This document shows positions 6,670-13,235 of a stretch of 13,235 bases of DNA, in pieces. The DNA comes from Deltaproteobacteria bacterium (GTDB taxonomy: Bacteria; Desulfobacterota; Syntrophia; Syntrophales; UBA2210). Made by a program: the position numbers and the translations under genes. The stretch's first letter is position 1. Each line of letters starts with the position of its first letter. The stretch lies in contig JAFGPZ010000228.1 in assembly GCA_016935935.1 (NCBI GenBank), positions 1 through 13,235 of the forward strand, in the 5' to 3' direction. The notes beneath the pieces are model-generated. The model was not told the DNA's origin, searched no databases, and saw nothing but the letters and a program-made list of their open reading frames with translations.

Positions 6670-7833
6670 TTATTTCTTAAACTGAAGCTTTAACTGTGTA
6701 GGATTGATTCTGACAACATAGACGCTGTCATATGGAAGCTTTATCTGATCTCTGGAGATAGTGAAAGTCCTTCTGCCTAAACTTGCCAGGGAAAGGTCCA
6801 GGTCTATTGAAACATTCTTTTCATTCAAGGTGCTGGCATCCTTTCGAAGTCCCCGGACGACGATCTGGATATGTGTCTCCTCAGGCTCTACAAGCTGCAT
6901 TTCCTGTGGTATGTTTGAATAGTGGACTGGAACATTGATCGTTGCCTCAAAATCCTGCTGACCCGCGAGCATAAGCCACATGAAACATACAAGGAAGAGA
7001 GAGCCTGCCTTTGCTGGCCATCGGTTAACAATGAAGGAAGAGATTTTTTTCCACCAGGCCTGCTGGGGAAGTCTCTGATTGGCAAGAGATTCTTGTATAA
7101 GTTGCAATAAAGCTTCCTGATCACCAATAGAGAGTAAATTACCTCCCCTGGCCAGACTTACCTCACCCCGCTCTTCAGATACAACCACCACCAGTGCATC
7201 ACATCGTTCCGATAGCCCAAGTGCTGCCCGGTGTCTCGTTCCCCATTCTTTGGGGAGCCCTTCGGCGGAACTCAGGGGAAGGTAAGATGCAGCATGGATA
7301 ATACGATCGTCCTGGATCAGTACGGCGCCATCGTGTAGAGGGGAATCTTTTTGAAAGATACACATCAGAAGTTCAATGTTAGGCTCACCCTTCAAAGGCT
7401 GTCCCTCTGTAATAAACTCTTTTACCCGATCTTTCCGCTCGATTATGATCAATGCGCCAATCTTTCGTTTTGCCAGGGCGAAAACCCCCTTTGCAAAAGT
7501 TGGTACCCACTTATCGGGACTTAAGGGTTTGTGGAATCCTAATGCCTGGAGTGGGTTAACGCGCTCGAGAACCTTCCGTATTTCCGATTGGAAGAGGATA
7601 ATGATGAGGATTATGAGAACCTGCCAGAAGATCTGGAAGACCCATGTTGTTAGAAAAAGACCCCATATCTCAGCTATGGTGAACACGAAACCCATAACGA
7701 AGAGGCCTACAAGCGCTTTAAGCGCCTTAGTTTCTCTGAACCAGATATAGAGATGATATGCAACTATTGTTAAAAATAGAATATCGAGGATATCCTGTAA
7801 TCTGAGGTTTGTTGTAATGGCGATGAGCTGCAT
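6670..7833 (-). CDS. cdaA: CdaA-type diadenylate cyclase fused to a YbbR/CdaR domain
   Basis: Membrane enzyme making cyclic di-AMP from two ATP. Residues 1-85 hold three membrane helices (about 12-31, 38-56, 62-82) as in CdaA. The DAC domain (about 100-255) has the catalytic DGA motif (168-170, in SPLHDGAVLI) and RHR motif (200-202, in GTRHRAALGLSE), then ARGGN (228-232). A fourth helix (about 277-291) follows. The tail 295-387 matches a YbbR-like repeat (INVPVHYSNIP, VRGLRKDASTL, PYDSVYVVRINPTQLKL). In Firmicutes CdaA is about 273 residues and CdaR/YbbR is a separate protein, usually encoded in cdaA-cdaR-glmM. Here one chain carries both, with a single YbbR repeat placed across the membrane from the cyclase by helix 4. 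Start ATG 7833 has AAGGTG just upstream. No glmM is in the window. It is convergent with the radical SAM gene and divergent from the GNAT-HDAC gene. Confidence 0.93.
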   Translation of the reverse strand: MQLIAITTNLRLQDILDILFLTIVAYHLYIWFRETKALKALVGLFVMGFVFTIAEIWGLFLTTWVFQIFWQVLIILIIILFQSEIRKVLERVNPLQALGFHKPLSPDKWVPTFAKGVFALAKRKIGALIIIERKDRVKEFITEGQPLKGEPNIELLMCIFQKDSPLHDGAVLIQDDRIIHAASYLPLSSAEGLPKEWGTRHRAALGLSERCDALVVVVSEERGEVSLARGGNLLSIGDQEALLQLIQESLANQRLPQQAWWKKISSFIVNRWPAKAGSLFLVCFMWLMLAGQQDFEATINVPVHYSNIPQEMQLVEPEETHIQIVVRGLRKDASTLNEKNVSIDLDLSLASLGRRTFTISRDQIKLPYDSVYVVRINPTQLKLQFKK

Positions 7834-7951
7834 GTATCACCTTCAGTAGATGTCAGACCATACTCTCCAATTAGCCATAGAATGCTGAAAAGTCAAGAAA
7901 AATAGGAAGTATTTTGATAGAAATTAATTTTATACATTTGTTGATCTTGTG

Positions 7952-7961
7952 ATGATATCAT
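7952..7961. promoter_or_regulatory. Perfect 10-bp palindrome in the AT-rich cdaA / GNAT-HDAC divergent gap
   Basis: The 195-bp gap 7834-8028 holds no gene and is AT-rich. ATGATATCAT at 7952-7961 is perfectly self-complementary and is framed by an outer inverted pair, GTGAT (7949-7953) and ATCAC (7972-7976). TTGATC (7941-7946) followed 17 nt later by TTAAAT could be a weak plus-strand promoter for the downstream gene, with the palindrome in its spacer. An operator role is a guess; short AT-rich palindromes occur by chance. Confidence 0.25.
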
Positions 7962-8028
7962 GATTAAATAAATCACAGGTAAAGCCAGAGATGGTGAATT
8001 ACTACTATGAGATTATTGGCCTGATAAT

Positions 8029-9801
8029 ATGTTCCTAATCAGACGCATATATGACGATTTTCTGTCCCGTGACCGTGAGGCTATTGCCCAGGTCCAGAAT
8101 ATATTGAGAAGTCAATTCAAGGGCCTCAAGGAACGAGATATCGTCAATCTTCCAAAAGTACTTGGTAATCCCCTTAAGTACAGATTTAGGTCTATAATTT
8201 TTGTGGCAGAGAACAACAAAGGAACGGTGCGTGGCTTTGCCCTGGTGCAACACGCGCCGGATTTAGATTTCTGTTATCTGGATTATATCTCCGTTGATCC
8301 AAATAGAGCGGGCAGAGGGATAGGAGGCGCACTTTACGAGAGGGTTCGTGGAGAATCGAAAAGGCTGGCAGAGACAGGACTCTTCTTTGAATGTCTGCCC
8401 GATGATCCTCTCCTGTGCCGCGATAGAGAGGAACTGAAGCAGAGCCGCAAGCGGCTCAAGTTTTATGAGCAGTATAATGCCCGCCCCATTATCAATACGG
8501 CCTACGAAACGCCCTTAAAACCGGGTGACGATTGTCCCCCGTACCTCGTCCTTGATTCCCTGGGGAGGGACAATATGTTGTCTCGAAGCAGATTACAAGC
8601 CATCATAGAGGCGATCCTTACGAGAAAGTATGGGAGGCTGTGTCCTCCCGGATATATCGATATGATTGTGTCGTCCGTCACAGATGATCCGGTTAAGCTG
8701 CGTCCCAACCGGTACCGGCTAAATGACGTGCAACAGCGTGACTATCATGTGCACTCTGTTGATAACATGATAGCCTTGGTGGTAAACGACAAACATGAAA
8801 TCCATCATGTCCATGAACGTGGCTACGTTGAAGCTCCAGTCAGGATAGGACGGATACTGGGAGGCATTGAGCATCTTAACTTTTTTGACAGGATAAGTCC
8901 TCGTCATTTTTCCGAGAAACATATCAGGGCAGTCCACGATCACGGCTACGTGGATTATTTCAAGCGGATGTGTACTTTCCTCGAGTCAGATAAATCGATA
9001 TATCCCTATGTCTTTCCCATACGAAACAAAGTAAGACCACCGAAGGAAATGCCTATACGTGTAGGTTACTACTGTATCGATACCTTTACTCCCATGAATA
9101 AAAATGCCTACCTTGCAGCCAGAGGCGCCGTCGATTGCGCTCTCACGGCGTCACGCTGCCTTCTTTGGGGATATCGCATCGCCTATGCCCTGGTAAGGCC
9201 ACCGGGTCATCATGCAGAAGAAAAATCATTCGGTGGTTTTTGTTACTTTAATTCGGCAGCTGTTTCTGCAAATTACCTTAGCGAAATCGGGAAAGTGGCC
9301 GTTCTTGATATTGACTACCACCACGGAAATGGAACCCAGGACATATTTTATAAGCGATCTGATGTTCTTACGCTGTCCATCCATGGCAATCCCAGCTTTG
9401 CCTATCCCTACTTCAGTGGTTTTGCTGACGAACGAGGTGAAGGTGCAGGTGAGGATTGCAATGTGAATTATGCCCTTGACGAGAACATCGACGGTGCTGC
9501 CTATGCAAAGGTTCTGGATCGTGCGCTGCGGCGGATCAGGAGATTTCACCCCCGTTTTCTCGTAGTTGCCCTAGGCCTTGATACCGCCCGTGGCGACCCT
9601 ACCGGAACATGGATGCTCTCCAAGCAGGATTTCTACGAAAACGGCTACAAGATCGGATCGATGGCACTACCCACCGTTGCAGTTCAGGAGGGTGGATACA
9701 GGACCAAATCACTGGGGGCCAATGCAGGTTGTTTCTTTCAGGGTCTCTGGGAGGGCTTTCATGGCATTGCACGTCGAAAGGCAAAGAATTTTTCAAGGTG
9801 A
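8029..9801 (+). CDS. Bifunctional-looking GNAT acetyltransferase / HDAC-family deacetylase fusion
   Basis: One 590-residue chain with an acetyltransferase domain and a deacetylase domain. Residues 1-160 are GNAT-like: IRRIYDD, the strand LDYISVDPN (84-92), the acetyl-CoA loop GRGIGGALYERV (95-106) and KFYEQYNARPI. Residues 165-235 are a linker I do not recognise. From about 240 it is a zinc deacetylase of the HDAC/acetylpolyamine amidohydrolase family. RPPGHH has the catalytic His394-His395; LDIDYHHGNGTQDIFY has zinc ligands Asp429 and His431; GLDTARGDP has zinc ligand Asp518; EGGY has transition-state Tyr557. SIHGNPSFAYPYFSG resembles acetylpolyamine amidohydrolases. All catalytic residues are present, so deacetylation of an acyl-lysine or acetylated amine is likely. 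ATG 8029 is the first start after an in-frame stop at 8008, but has little Shine-Dalgarno. There is no signal peptide. Confidence 0.92.
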   Translation: MFLIRRIYDDFLSRDREAIAQVQNILRSQFKGLKERDIVNLPKVLGNPLKYRFRSIIFVAENNKGTVRGFALVQHAPDLDFCYLDYISVDPNRAGRGIGGALYERVRGESKRLAETGLFFECLPDDPLLCRDREELKQSRKRLKFYEQYNARPIINTAYETPLKPGDDCPPYLVLDSLGRDNMLSRSRLQAIIEAILTRKYGRLCPPGYIDMIVSSVTDDPVKLRPNRYRLNDVQQRDYHVHSVDNMIALVVNDKHEIHHVHERGYVEAPVRIGRILGGIEHLNFFDRISPRHFSEKHIRAVHDHGYVDYFKRMCTFLESDKSIYPYVFPIRNKVRPPKEMPIRVGYYCIDTFTPMNKNAYLAARGAVDCALTASRCLLWGYRIAYALVRPPGHHAEEKSFGGFCYFNSAAVSANYLSEIGKVAVLDIDYHHGNGTQDIFYKRSDVLTLSIHGNPSFAYPYFSGFADERGEGAGEDCNVNYALDENIDGAAYAKVLDRALRRIRRFHPRFLVVALGLDTARGDPTGTWMLSKQDFYENGYKIGSMALPTVAVQEGGYRTKSLGANAGCFFQGLWEGFHGIARRKAKNFSR

Positions 9802-9877
9802 ATATGTAAAATACGGATGTATAGCGGAAGAATGCATTGAAAATAAGAGGGATTGATTATATCCTTACATCAAAAGA

Positions 9878-9890
9878 ATTGTCAGACAAT
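9878..9890. promoter_or_regulatory. Perfect 13-bp inverted repeat, operator-like
   Basis: ATTGTC-A-GACAAT has two perfect 6-bp arms around one base, 61 bp upstream of the debranching-enzyme start. The pattern fits operators of GntR/FadR-type repressors (T-x-GT ... AC-x-A). It is the strongest dyad in the 149-bp gap between the GNAT-HDAC gene and the glycogen operon, and may mark separate control of the operon. The regulator is not in the window. Confidence 0.35.
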
Positions 9891-9950
9891 GAAGCGCGCA
9901 CCGGATATTTTCAAGTTCTTTTCTCATGTAAGCCCCCGCAATGGTGAATA

Positions 9951-11918
9951 ATGGAAATATCAGACTGCAAGGACATAGGGTTTGAGGACCTGCTTAAACG
10001 AGAATGGCTCGACGTCAATGGCCGTGGAGGTTATGCCTCAAGCACACTTCTCAACTGCCATACGCGGAAATATCACGGCCTGTTAACAGCAAATCTGTCC
10101 CATCCCGGAGGCCGATTCGTTCTCCTTTCGAAGTGCGAAGAATCTGTCCATTGCAAAAAAGCAGATGGGGCACTTTCCATACACCGCTATCCCGATCTCT
10201 ATTTCCCATCCGATGATTACTCCCTGACTTACTTTTCCATGAAACTCTGTCCGCATTTTTCCTTTACACTTGGCGGAGAAGTCGAAATTACAAAAGAGTA
10301 CATGCTTGTAGCCGATGAAGACACCCTTTTTATCCGCTACCATGTGGAAAGTGCGCCATCTGATGTTAGGATACTCGTGAGACCCTTCTTCGCATATCGC
10401 GACATTCACGCATTATCTCAAGAAAATGGTCTGCTGAACGATTACTGTGAGAGACTTCATGGAGGCTTTGTAATAAAACCTTACGAAGGAATGCCTCCTT
10501 TCTACATGGTGGCTGATGGGGATGCCGATTTAACCATACAATGGCTGTGGTACCGAAACTTTGAATACGAACGGGAACGAAAGAGAGGCTTTCCGTACCG
10601 CGAAGATTTGTTCACGCCCGCCGCCTTTTCCTTTGTTTTGGCAACTGATGGGGAGATGATATTCAGATGTTCGACCGACGCAGGCAGTGGCAGTGTGGGA
10701 AGCCTCTGGCAAAACGAATACGACAGGAGAGGAAGGGAGTATGAAAGCAGCAGGAATGTCTGTGATGAAGGTGATGCATGTCTGAGAAAGGCGACAGGCA
10801 GTTACATAATACGAAACCGGCGCGATCGTTTTTCAGTAATAGCTGGATATCACTGGTTTTATGAATGGGGCAGGGACACGCTGATAAGCCTCCCGGGGCT
10901 CACATTTTACTCGGGCAGAATTCACGAAGGAATAGAGATCCTTAAGTCCTTGGCATCCTTGACGAAGGGGGGACGGATTCCCAATAACATATCCGAAGAG
11001 GGTGAAGAAGGTTCCTATAATTCCGTAGATGCTTCGCTGTGGTTCTTTTGGTGTCTCCAGGAATATCTCCGAGTCACCGGTGACAGAGAGAGCATTATGG
11101 AAGATTTCTGGGCTGTTTTCCTTGCAATTGCAGAAAGTTTTATCTCAGGGGAATTGAGAAACGGAACTATTCTCGACAATGGTCTCATCTGTGCCGGTGA
11201 CGAGTTTACACAGCTGACATGGATGGATGCGAAGGTCGGTAACCTGCCGGTAACACCGCGTCATGGATGTGCTGTCGAAATAAACGCACTGTGGTTTAAT
11301 GCACTTTCCTTTCTGAAACAGCTTTCCCTAAAACACTCAAAGCCACTTCCCTTTGATGCGGAGGGGCTTATGGAAAAGATGAAGGACTCTTTCCATGATC
11401 TTTTCTGGCTCCCAGATAGTGAATATCTGGCCGATACATGGAATCCCGACGATGGCACCTGTGACTCATCCATGCGCCCCAATCAGATTTTTGCACTTTC
11501 ACTTCCCAATCCTATCGTGGTAGACGGGATAAAGGGGGCTGCTATAGTAAAAAGAGTTACTGATGAACTATATACGGAGTATGGATTGAGGACACTTTCT
11601 CCCAAGGACAGCCTATACTGCGGCCACTATGGAGAAACTGTGGAAGAACGGGACAGTTCCTACCATCAGGGAACCGTGTGGCCATGGTTGATCGGCCATT
11701 ACGGTGAAGCTATACTCCGTTATGAAAATGACAAAGGAGCTGCCAGAAAAAGGTTGAATCGGACCGTTGCCGCGCTTGAAAATCACCTTCAGAAGGCGGG
11801 GGTTGGTCATATTTCAGAAATATTCAGCGGAGATGCTCCGCACGAACCCGATGGATGTATCGCCCAGGCATGGAGCGTCGCTGAATTGGTTAGGCTGAAA
11901 GATCTCTTGAGGAGATGA
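9951..11918 (+). CDS. Archaeal-type glycogen debranching enzyme (GH133, amylo-alpha-1,6-glucosidase)
   Basis: Cytoplasmic enzyme hydrolysing alpha-1,6 branch points of glycogen. The 655 residues match the archaeal/bacterial GDE type rather than GH13 GlgX. The N-terminal beta domain (about 10-235) starts EWLDVNGRGGYASST (18-32) with HTRKYHGLL. The C-terminal (alpha/alpha)6 barrel (about 280-650) has GYHWFYEWGRDTLISLPGL (299-317, the WGRD signature), GRIPNNI, the acidic DEFTQLTWMDAK (417-428), SMRPNQIFALSLP and YHQGTVWPWLIGHYGE. Start ATG 9951 gives the normal N-terminus but has almost no Shine-Dalgarno; an out-of-frame ATG at 9941 opens only a short reading frame. The glycosyltransferase follows 2 bp later, so the two are surely one operon. 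A maltooligosaccharide amylo-glucosidase role is possible, but the family call is firm. Confidence 0.95.
   Translation: MEISDCKDIGFEDLLKREWLDVNGRGGYASSTLLNCHTRKYHGLLTANLSHPGGRFVLLSKCEESVHCKKADGALSIHRYPDLYFPSDDYSLTYFSMKLCPHFSFTLGGEVEITKEYMLVADEDTLFIRYHVESAPSDVRILVRPFFAYRDIHALSQENGLLNDYCERLHGGFVIKPYEGMPPFYMVADGDADLTIQWLWYRNFEYERERKRGFPYREDLFTPAAFSFVLATDGEMIFRCSTDAGSGSVGSLWQNEYDRRGREYESSRNVCDEGDACLRKATGSYIIRNRRDRFSVIAGYHWFYEWGRDTLISLPGLTFYSGRIHEGIEILKSLASLTKGGRIPNNISEEGEEGSYNSVDASLWFFWCLQEYLRVTGDRESIMEDFWAVFLAIAESFISGELRNGTILDNGLICAGDEFTQLTWMDAKVGNLPVTPRHGCAVEINALWFNALSFLKQLSLKHSKPLPFDAEGLMEKMKDSFHDLFWLPDSEYLADTWNPDDGTCDSSMRPNQIFALSLPNPIVVDGIKGAAIVKRVTDELYTEYGLRTLSPKDSLYCGHYGETVEERDSSYHQGTVWPWLIGHYGEAILRYENDKGAARKRLNRTVAALENHLQKAGVGHISEIFSGDAPHEPDGCIAQAWSVAELVRLKDLLRR
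11909..11914 (+). promoter_or_regulatory. Shine-Dalgarno inside the debranching gene that sets the GT4 start
   Basis: GAGGAG lies in the last codons of the debranching enzyme gene. It directly abuts ATG 11915 and sits 6 nt before ATG 11921, so 11921 is the likely start and the two genes are translationally adjacent rather than overlapping by 4 nt. Confidence 0.7.
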
Positions 11919-11920
11919 TA

Positions 11921-13156
11921 ATGAAAGTACTCATGTTCGGGTGGGAATTCCCACCCTTCATAAGCGGCGGTCTGGGGACAGCATGCTATGGAATAACACA
12001 GGGTTTGCGTAGCAGGGATGTGGATGTCACTTTTGTGGTTCCACGTAAAGTGGGGAAAACAGAAAAGAATGCTATTCGTCTTATAGAGGCTTTTGACGAA
12101 CCAACTGACAATGATGGACCTATAAGGATACATCCCGTTGATTCCTTTCTCATGCCCTATATGACGGAAGAATCCTATGGTGAAACGCTCAGGGAAGTGC
12201 GGGAAAGCGAATCGTCTAAAGATACGTGGGTTCACTATGGACCTGATCTGTATGAAGAGGTCTTTCGTTACGCCGTAATAGCGAGGTCTATTGCAAAAAG
12301 GGAAGATGTAGATATTATTCACGTACACGACTGGATGACCGTCCCGGCCGGTATAGCGGCGAGGGAAGTTTCAGGGAAACCGCTGATCATACATATTCAT
12401 GCTCTTGAGTCGGATAGAAGTGTGCTAAGACTCAATGAACGGATCTATGCCATCGAACGACTGGGGATGCTGGAGGCAGATCGTATTATCACCGTCAGCT
12501 TCTATACAAAGGGAAAAATAGTAACGCAGTATGGCATACCGGAAGATAAGATCGATGTTGTTCATAATGCCCTGTCTCGGGAAGAATCAAAAAAGCGTTT
12601 CCCATTGAAAAGAAAAAGGAAAAGGAGGCAGGTTCTTTTCCTTGGGCGGATAACTTCTCAGAAGGGGCCCCAATATTTTTTAGAGGCTGCAGAAATTGTT
12701 CACAGGGTAAAACCGGATATCGATTTCGTTGTTGCAGGAACCGGTGATATGGTAAGATACATGAAAGAAGAATCAAGCCATAAAGGGCTTTCAGGCAATA
12801 TTCACTTTACCGGGTTCCTGAATGGCGGAGAGGTTGAACAGGCTTATGCCTCCAGTGAAATATATGTGATGCCCAGTGTTTCGGAACCCTTCGGCATAAC
12901 GGCATTAGATGCAATTATGTATGATGTGCCAGTTATCCTTTCAAAAAAATCTGGTATCTGTGAAGTTATGACAAAATGTCCCTGCATCGATTACTGGGAC
13001 GTGGAAAAGCTGGCCAAGACAATAATCTTGCTCCTGGATGACGAAAACTTGAGGTGGCAGATTGTCTCCCAGTGCAAGGAAGAGATAAAGGCCCTGACAT
13101 GGAAGATTGCAGCAGATAAGATTATTGGAGTATATAAGGCTGTAATTCCTAAATAG
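11921..13156 (+). CDS. GT4-family glycosyltransferase, glycogen-synthase-like
   Basis: Retaining GT-B glycosyltransferase of 411 residues, probably adding glucose to an alpha-glucan, inferred from its place between a debranching enzyme and a glycogen-synthase-like gene. The N-terminal Rossmann domain opens MKVLMFGWEFPPFISGGLGT, with the nucleotide-sugar-side GGLG loop, and includes IIHVHDWMTVPAG (132-144). The C-terminal domain begins near FLGRITSQKGPQYFLEA (240-256) and holds VVAGTGDM and MPSVSEPFGITALDAI. The E-x7-E motif of retaining GT4/GT5 enzymes is E322-x7-D330 here, a conservative change of the second acid. It lacks the KxGGL of classical GT5 GlgA. A maltosyltransferase or trehalose/sucrose-related transferase cannot be excluded. 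It is in one operon with the debranching gene (2-bp gap) and the next gene (21-bp gap). Confidence 0.9.
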   Translation: MKVLMFGWEFPPFISGGLGTACYGITQGLRSRDVDVTFVVPRKVGKTEKNAIRLIEAFDEPTDNDGPIRIHPVDSFLMPYMTEESYGETLREVRESESSKDTWVHYGPDLYEEVFRYAVIARSIAKREDVDIIHVHDWMTVPAGIAAREVSGKPLIIHIHALESDRSVLRLNERIYAIERLGMLEADRIITVSFYTKGKIVTQYGIPEDKIDVVHNALSREESKKRFPLKRKRKRRQVLFLGRITSQKGPQYFLEAAEIVHRVKPDIDFVVAGTGDMVRYMKEESSHKGLSGNIHFTGFLNGGEVEQAYASSEIYVMPSVSEPFGITALDAIMYDVPVILSKKSGICEVMTKCPCIDYWDVEKLAKTIILLLDDENLRWQIVSQCKEEIKALTWKIAADKIIGVYKAVIPK

Positions 13157-13177
13157 AAAAAGGAGAAATCGGGATAT

Positions 13178-13235
13178 ATGACAGATAACAACAGGAGAGA
13201 CCACCTCTTCGAGGTAAGCTGGGAAGTGTGCAACA
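13178..13235 (+). CDS. Start of a probable glycogen synthase (3' end outside window)
   Basis: Only 19 codons are visible. After a short polar lead they read HLFEVSWEVCN, which strongly recalls the beginning of GT3/glycogen-synthase-like enzymes, where LFEV-WEV-NKVGGI forms the first strand and sugar-nucleotide loop. AGGAG at 13161-13165 is the only ribosome site, 12 nt from the ATG, which is long. The call rests on a very short stretch plus its position as third gene of a glycogen operon. Confidence 0.55.
   Translation, partial: MTDNNRRDHLFEVSWEVCN

Noticed and set aside
7868..7896. Minus-strand TTGACT with 17-nt spacing to TAATTG as cdaA promoter
   Set aside because: The -35 is good but the -10 matches only two of six consensus bases, so I do not call it.

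Overview
The window looks like ordinary chromosome of a Gram-negative, probably anaerobic bacterium with moderate GC. An intact LpxA implies a lipid A outer membrane. The mix of a membrane diadenylate cyclase, an uncharacterised radical SAM enzyme, an archaeal-type glycogen debranching enzyme and a DASS/SLC13-like permease suggests Desulfobacterota (former Deltaproteobacteria, perhaps Syntrophia-like). The lineage is inferred from gene content and protein style, not from a marker gene. I see no rRNA, tRNA, CRISPR array, IS element or phage gene.

Layout. Positions 1-668 hold the C-terminal half of an SLC13-like anion permease, followed by a small nitroreductase (716-1243). Convergent to these is a stand-alone lpxA (1288-2061, minus) with a recognisable promoter. 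Divergent from lpxA is a YgjP-like zinc metallopeptidase (2156-2725). Next is a minus-strand two-component operon: sensor kinase (4572-3544), then an OmpR/PhoB-type response regulator (3526-2768). The regulator appears to start at a non-canonical codon, most likely ATT. In the gap between the kinase and the next, divergent gene lies a promoter whose -35 is overlapped by a pho-box-like direct repeat. The gene it would serve encodes a B12-domain radical SAM protein (4796-6520). A convergent minus-strand gene (6670-7833) fuses a CdaA-type diadenylate cyclase to a YbbR/CdaR domain. Divergent from it is a single-chain GNAT acetyltransferase plus HDAC-family deacetylase (8029-9801).

The window ends with a glycogen or alpha-glucan operon: GH133-type debranching enzyme (9951-11918), a GT4 glycosyltransferase 2 bp downstream (11921-13156), and the first 19 codons of what looks like a glycogen synthase (from 13178).

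Most unusual are two gene fusions, each joining partners that in other bacteria are separate, neighbouring genes. GNAT+HDAC parallels acuA/acuC of Bacillus, and CdaA+YbbR parallels cdaA/cdaR. Next in interest are the regulator's start codon and the possible self-encoded target site of the two-component system. Each protein family is recognisable; the particular combinations are what may be new.
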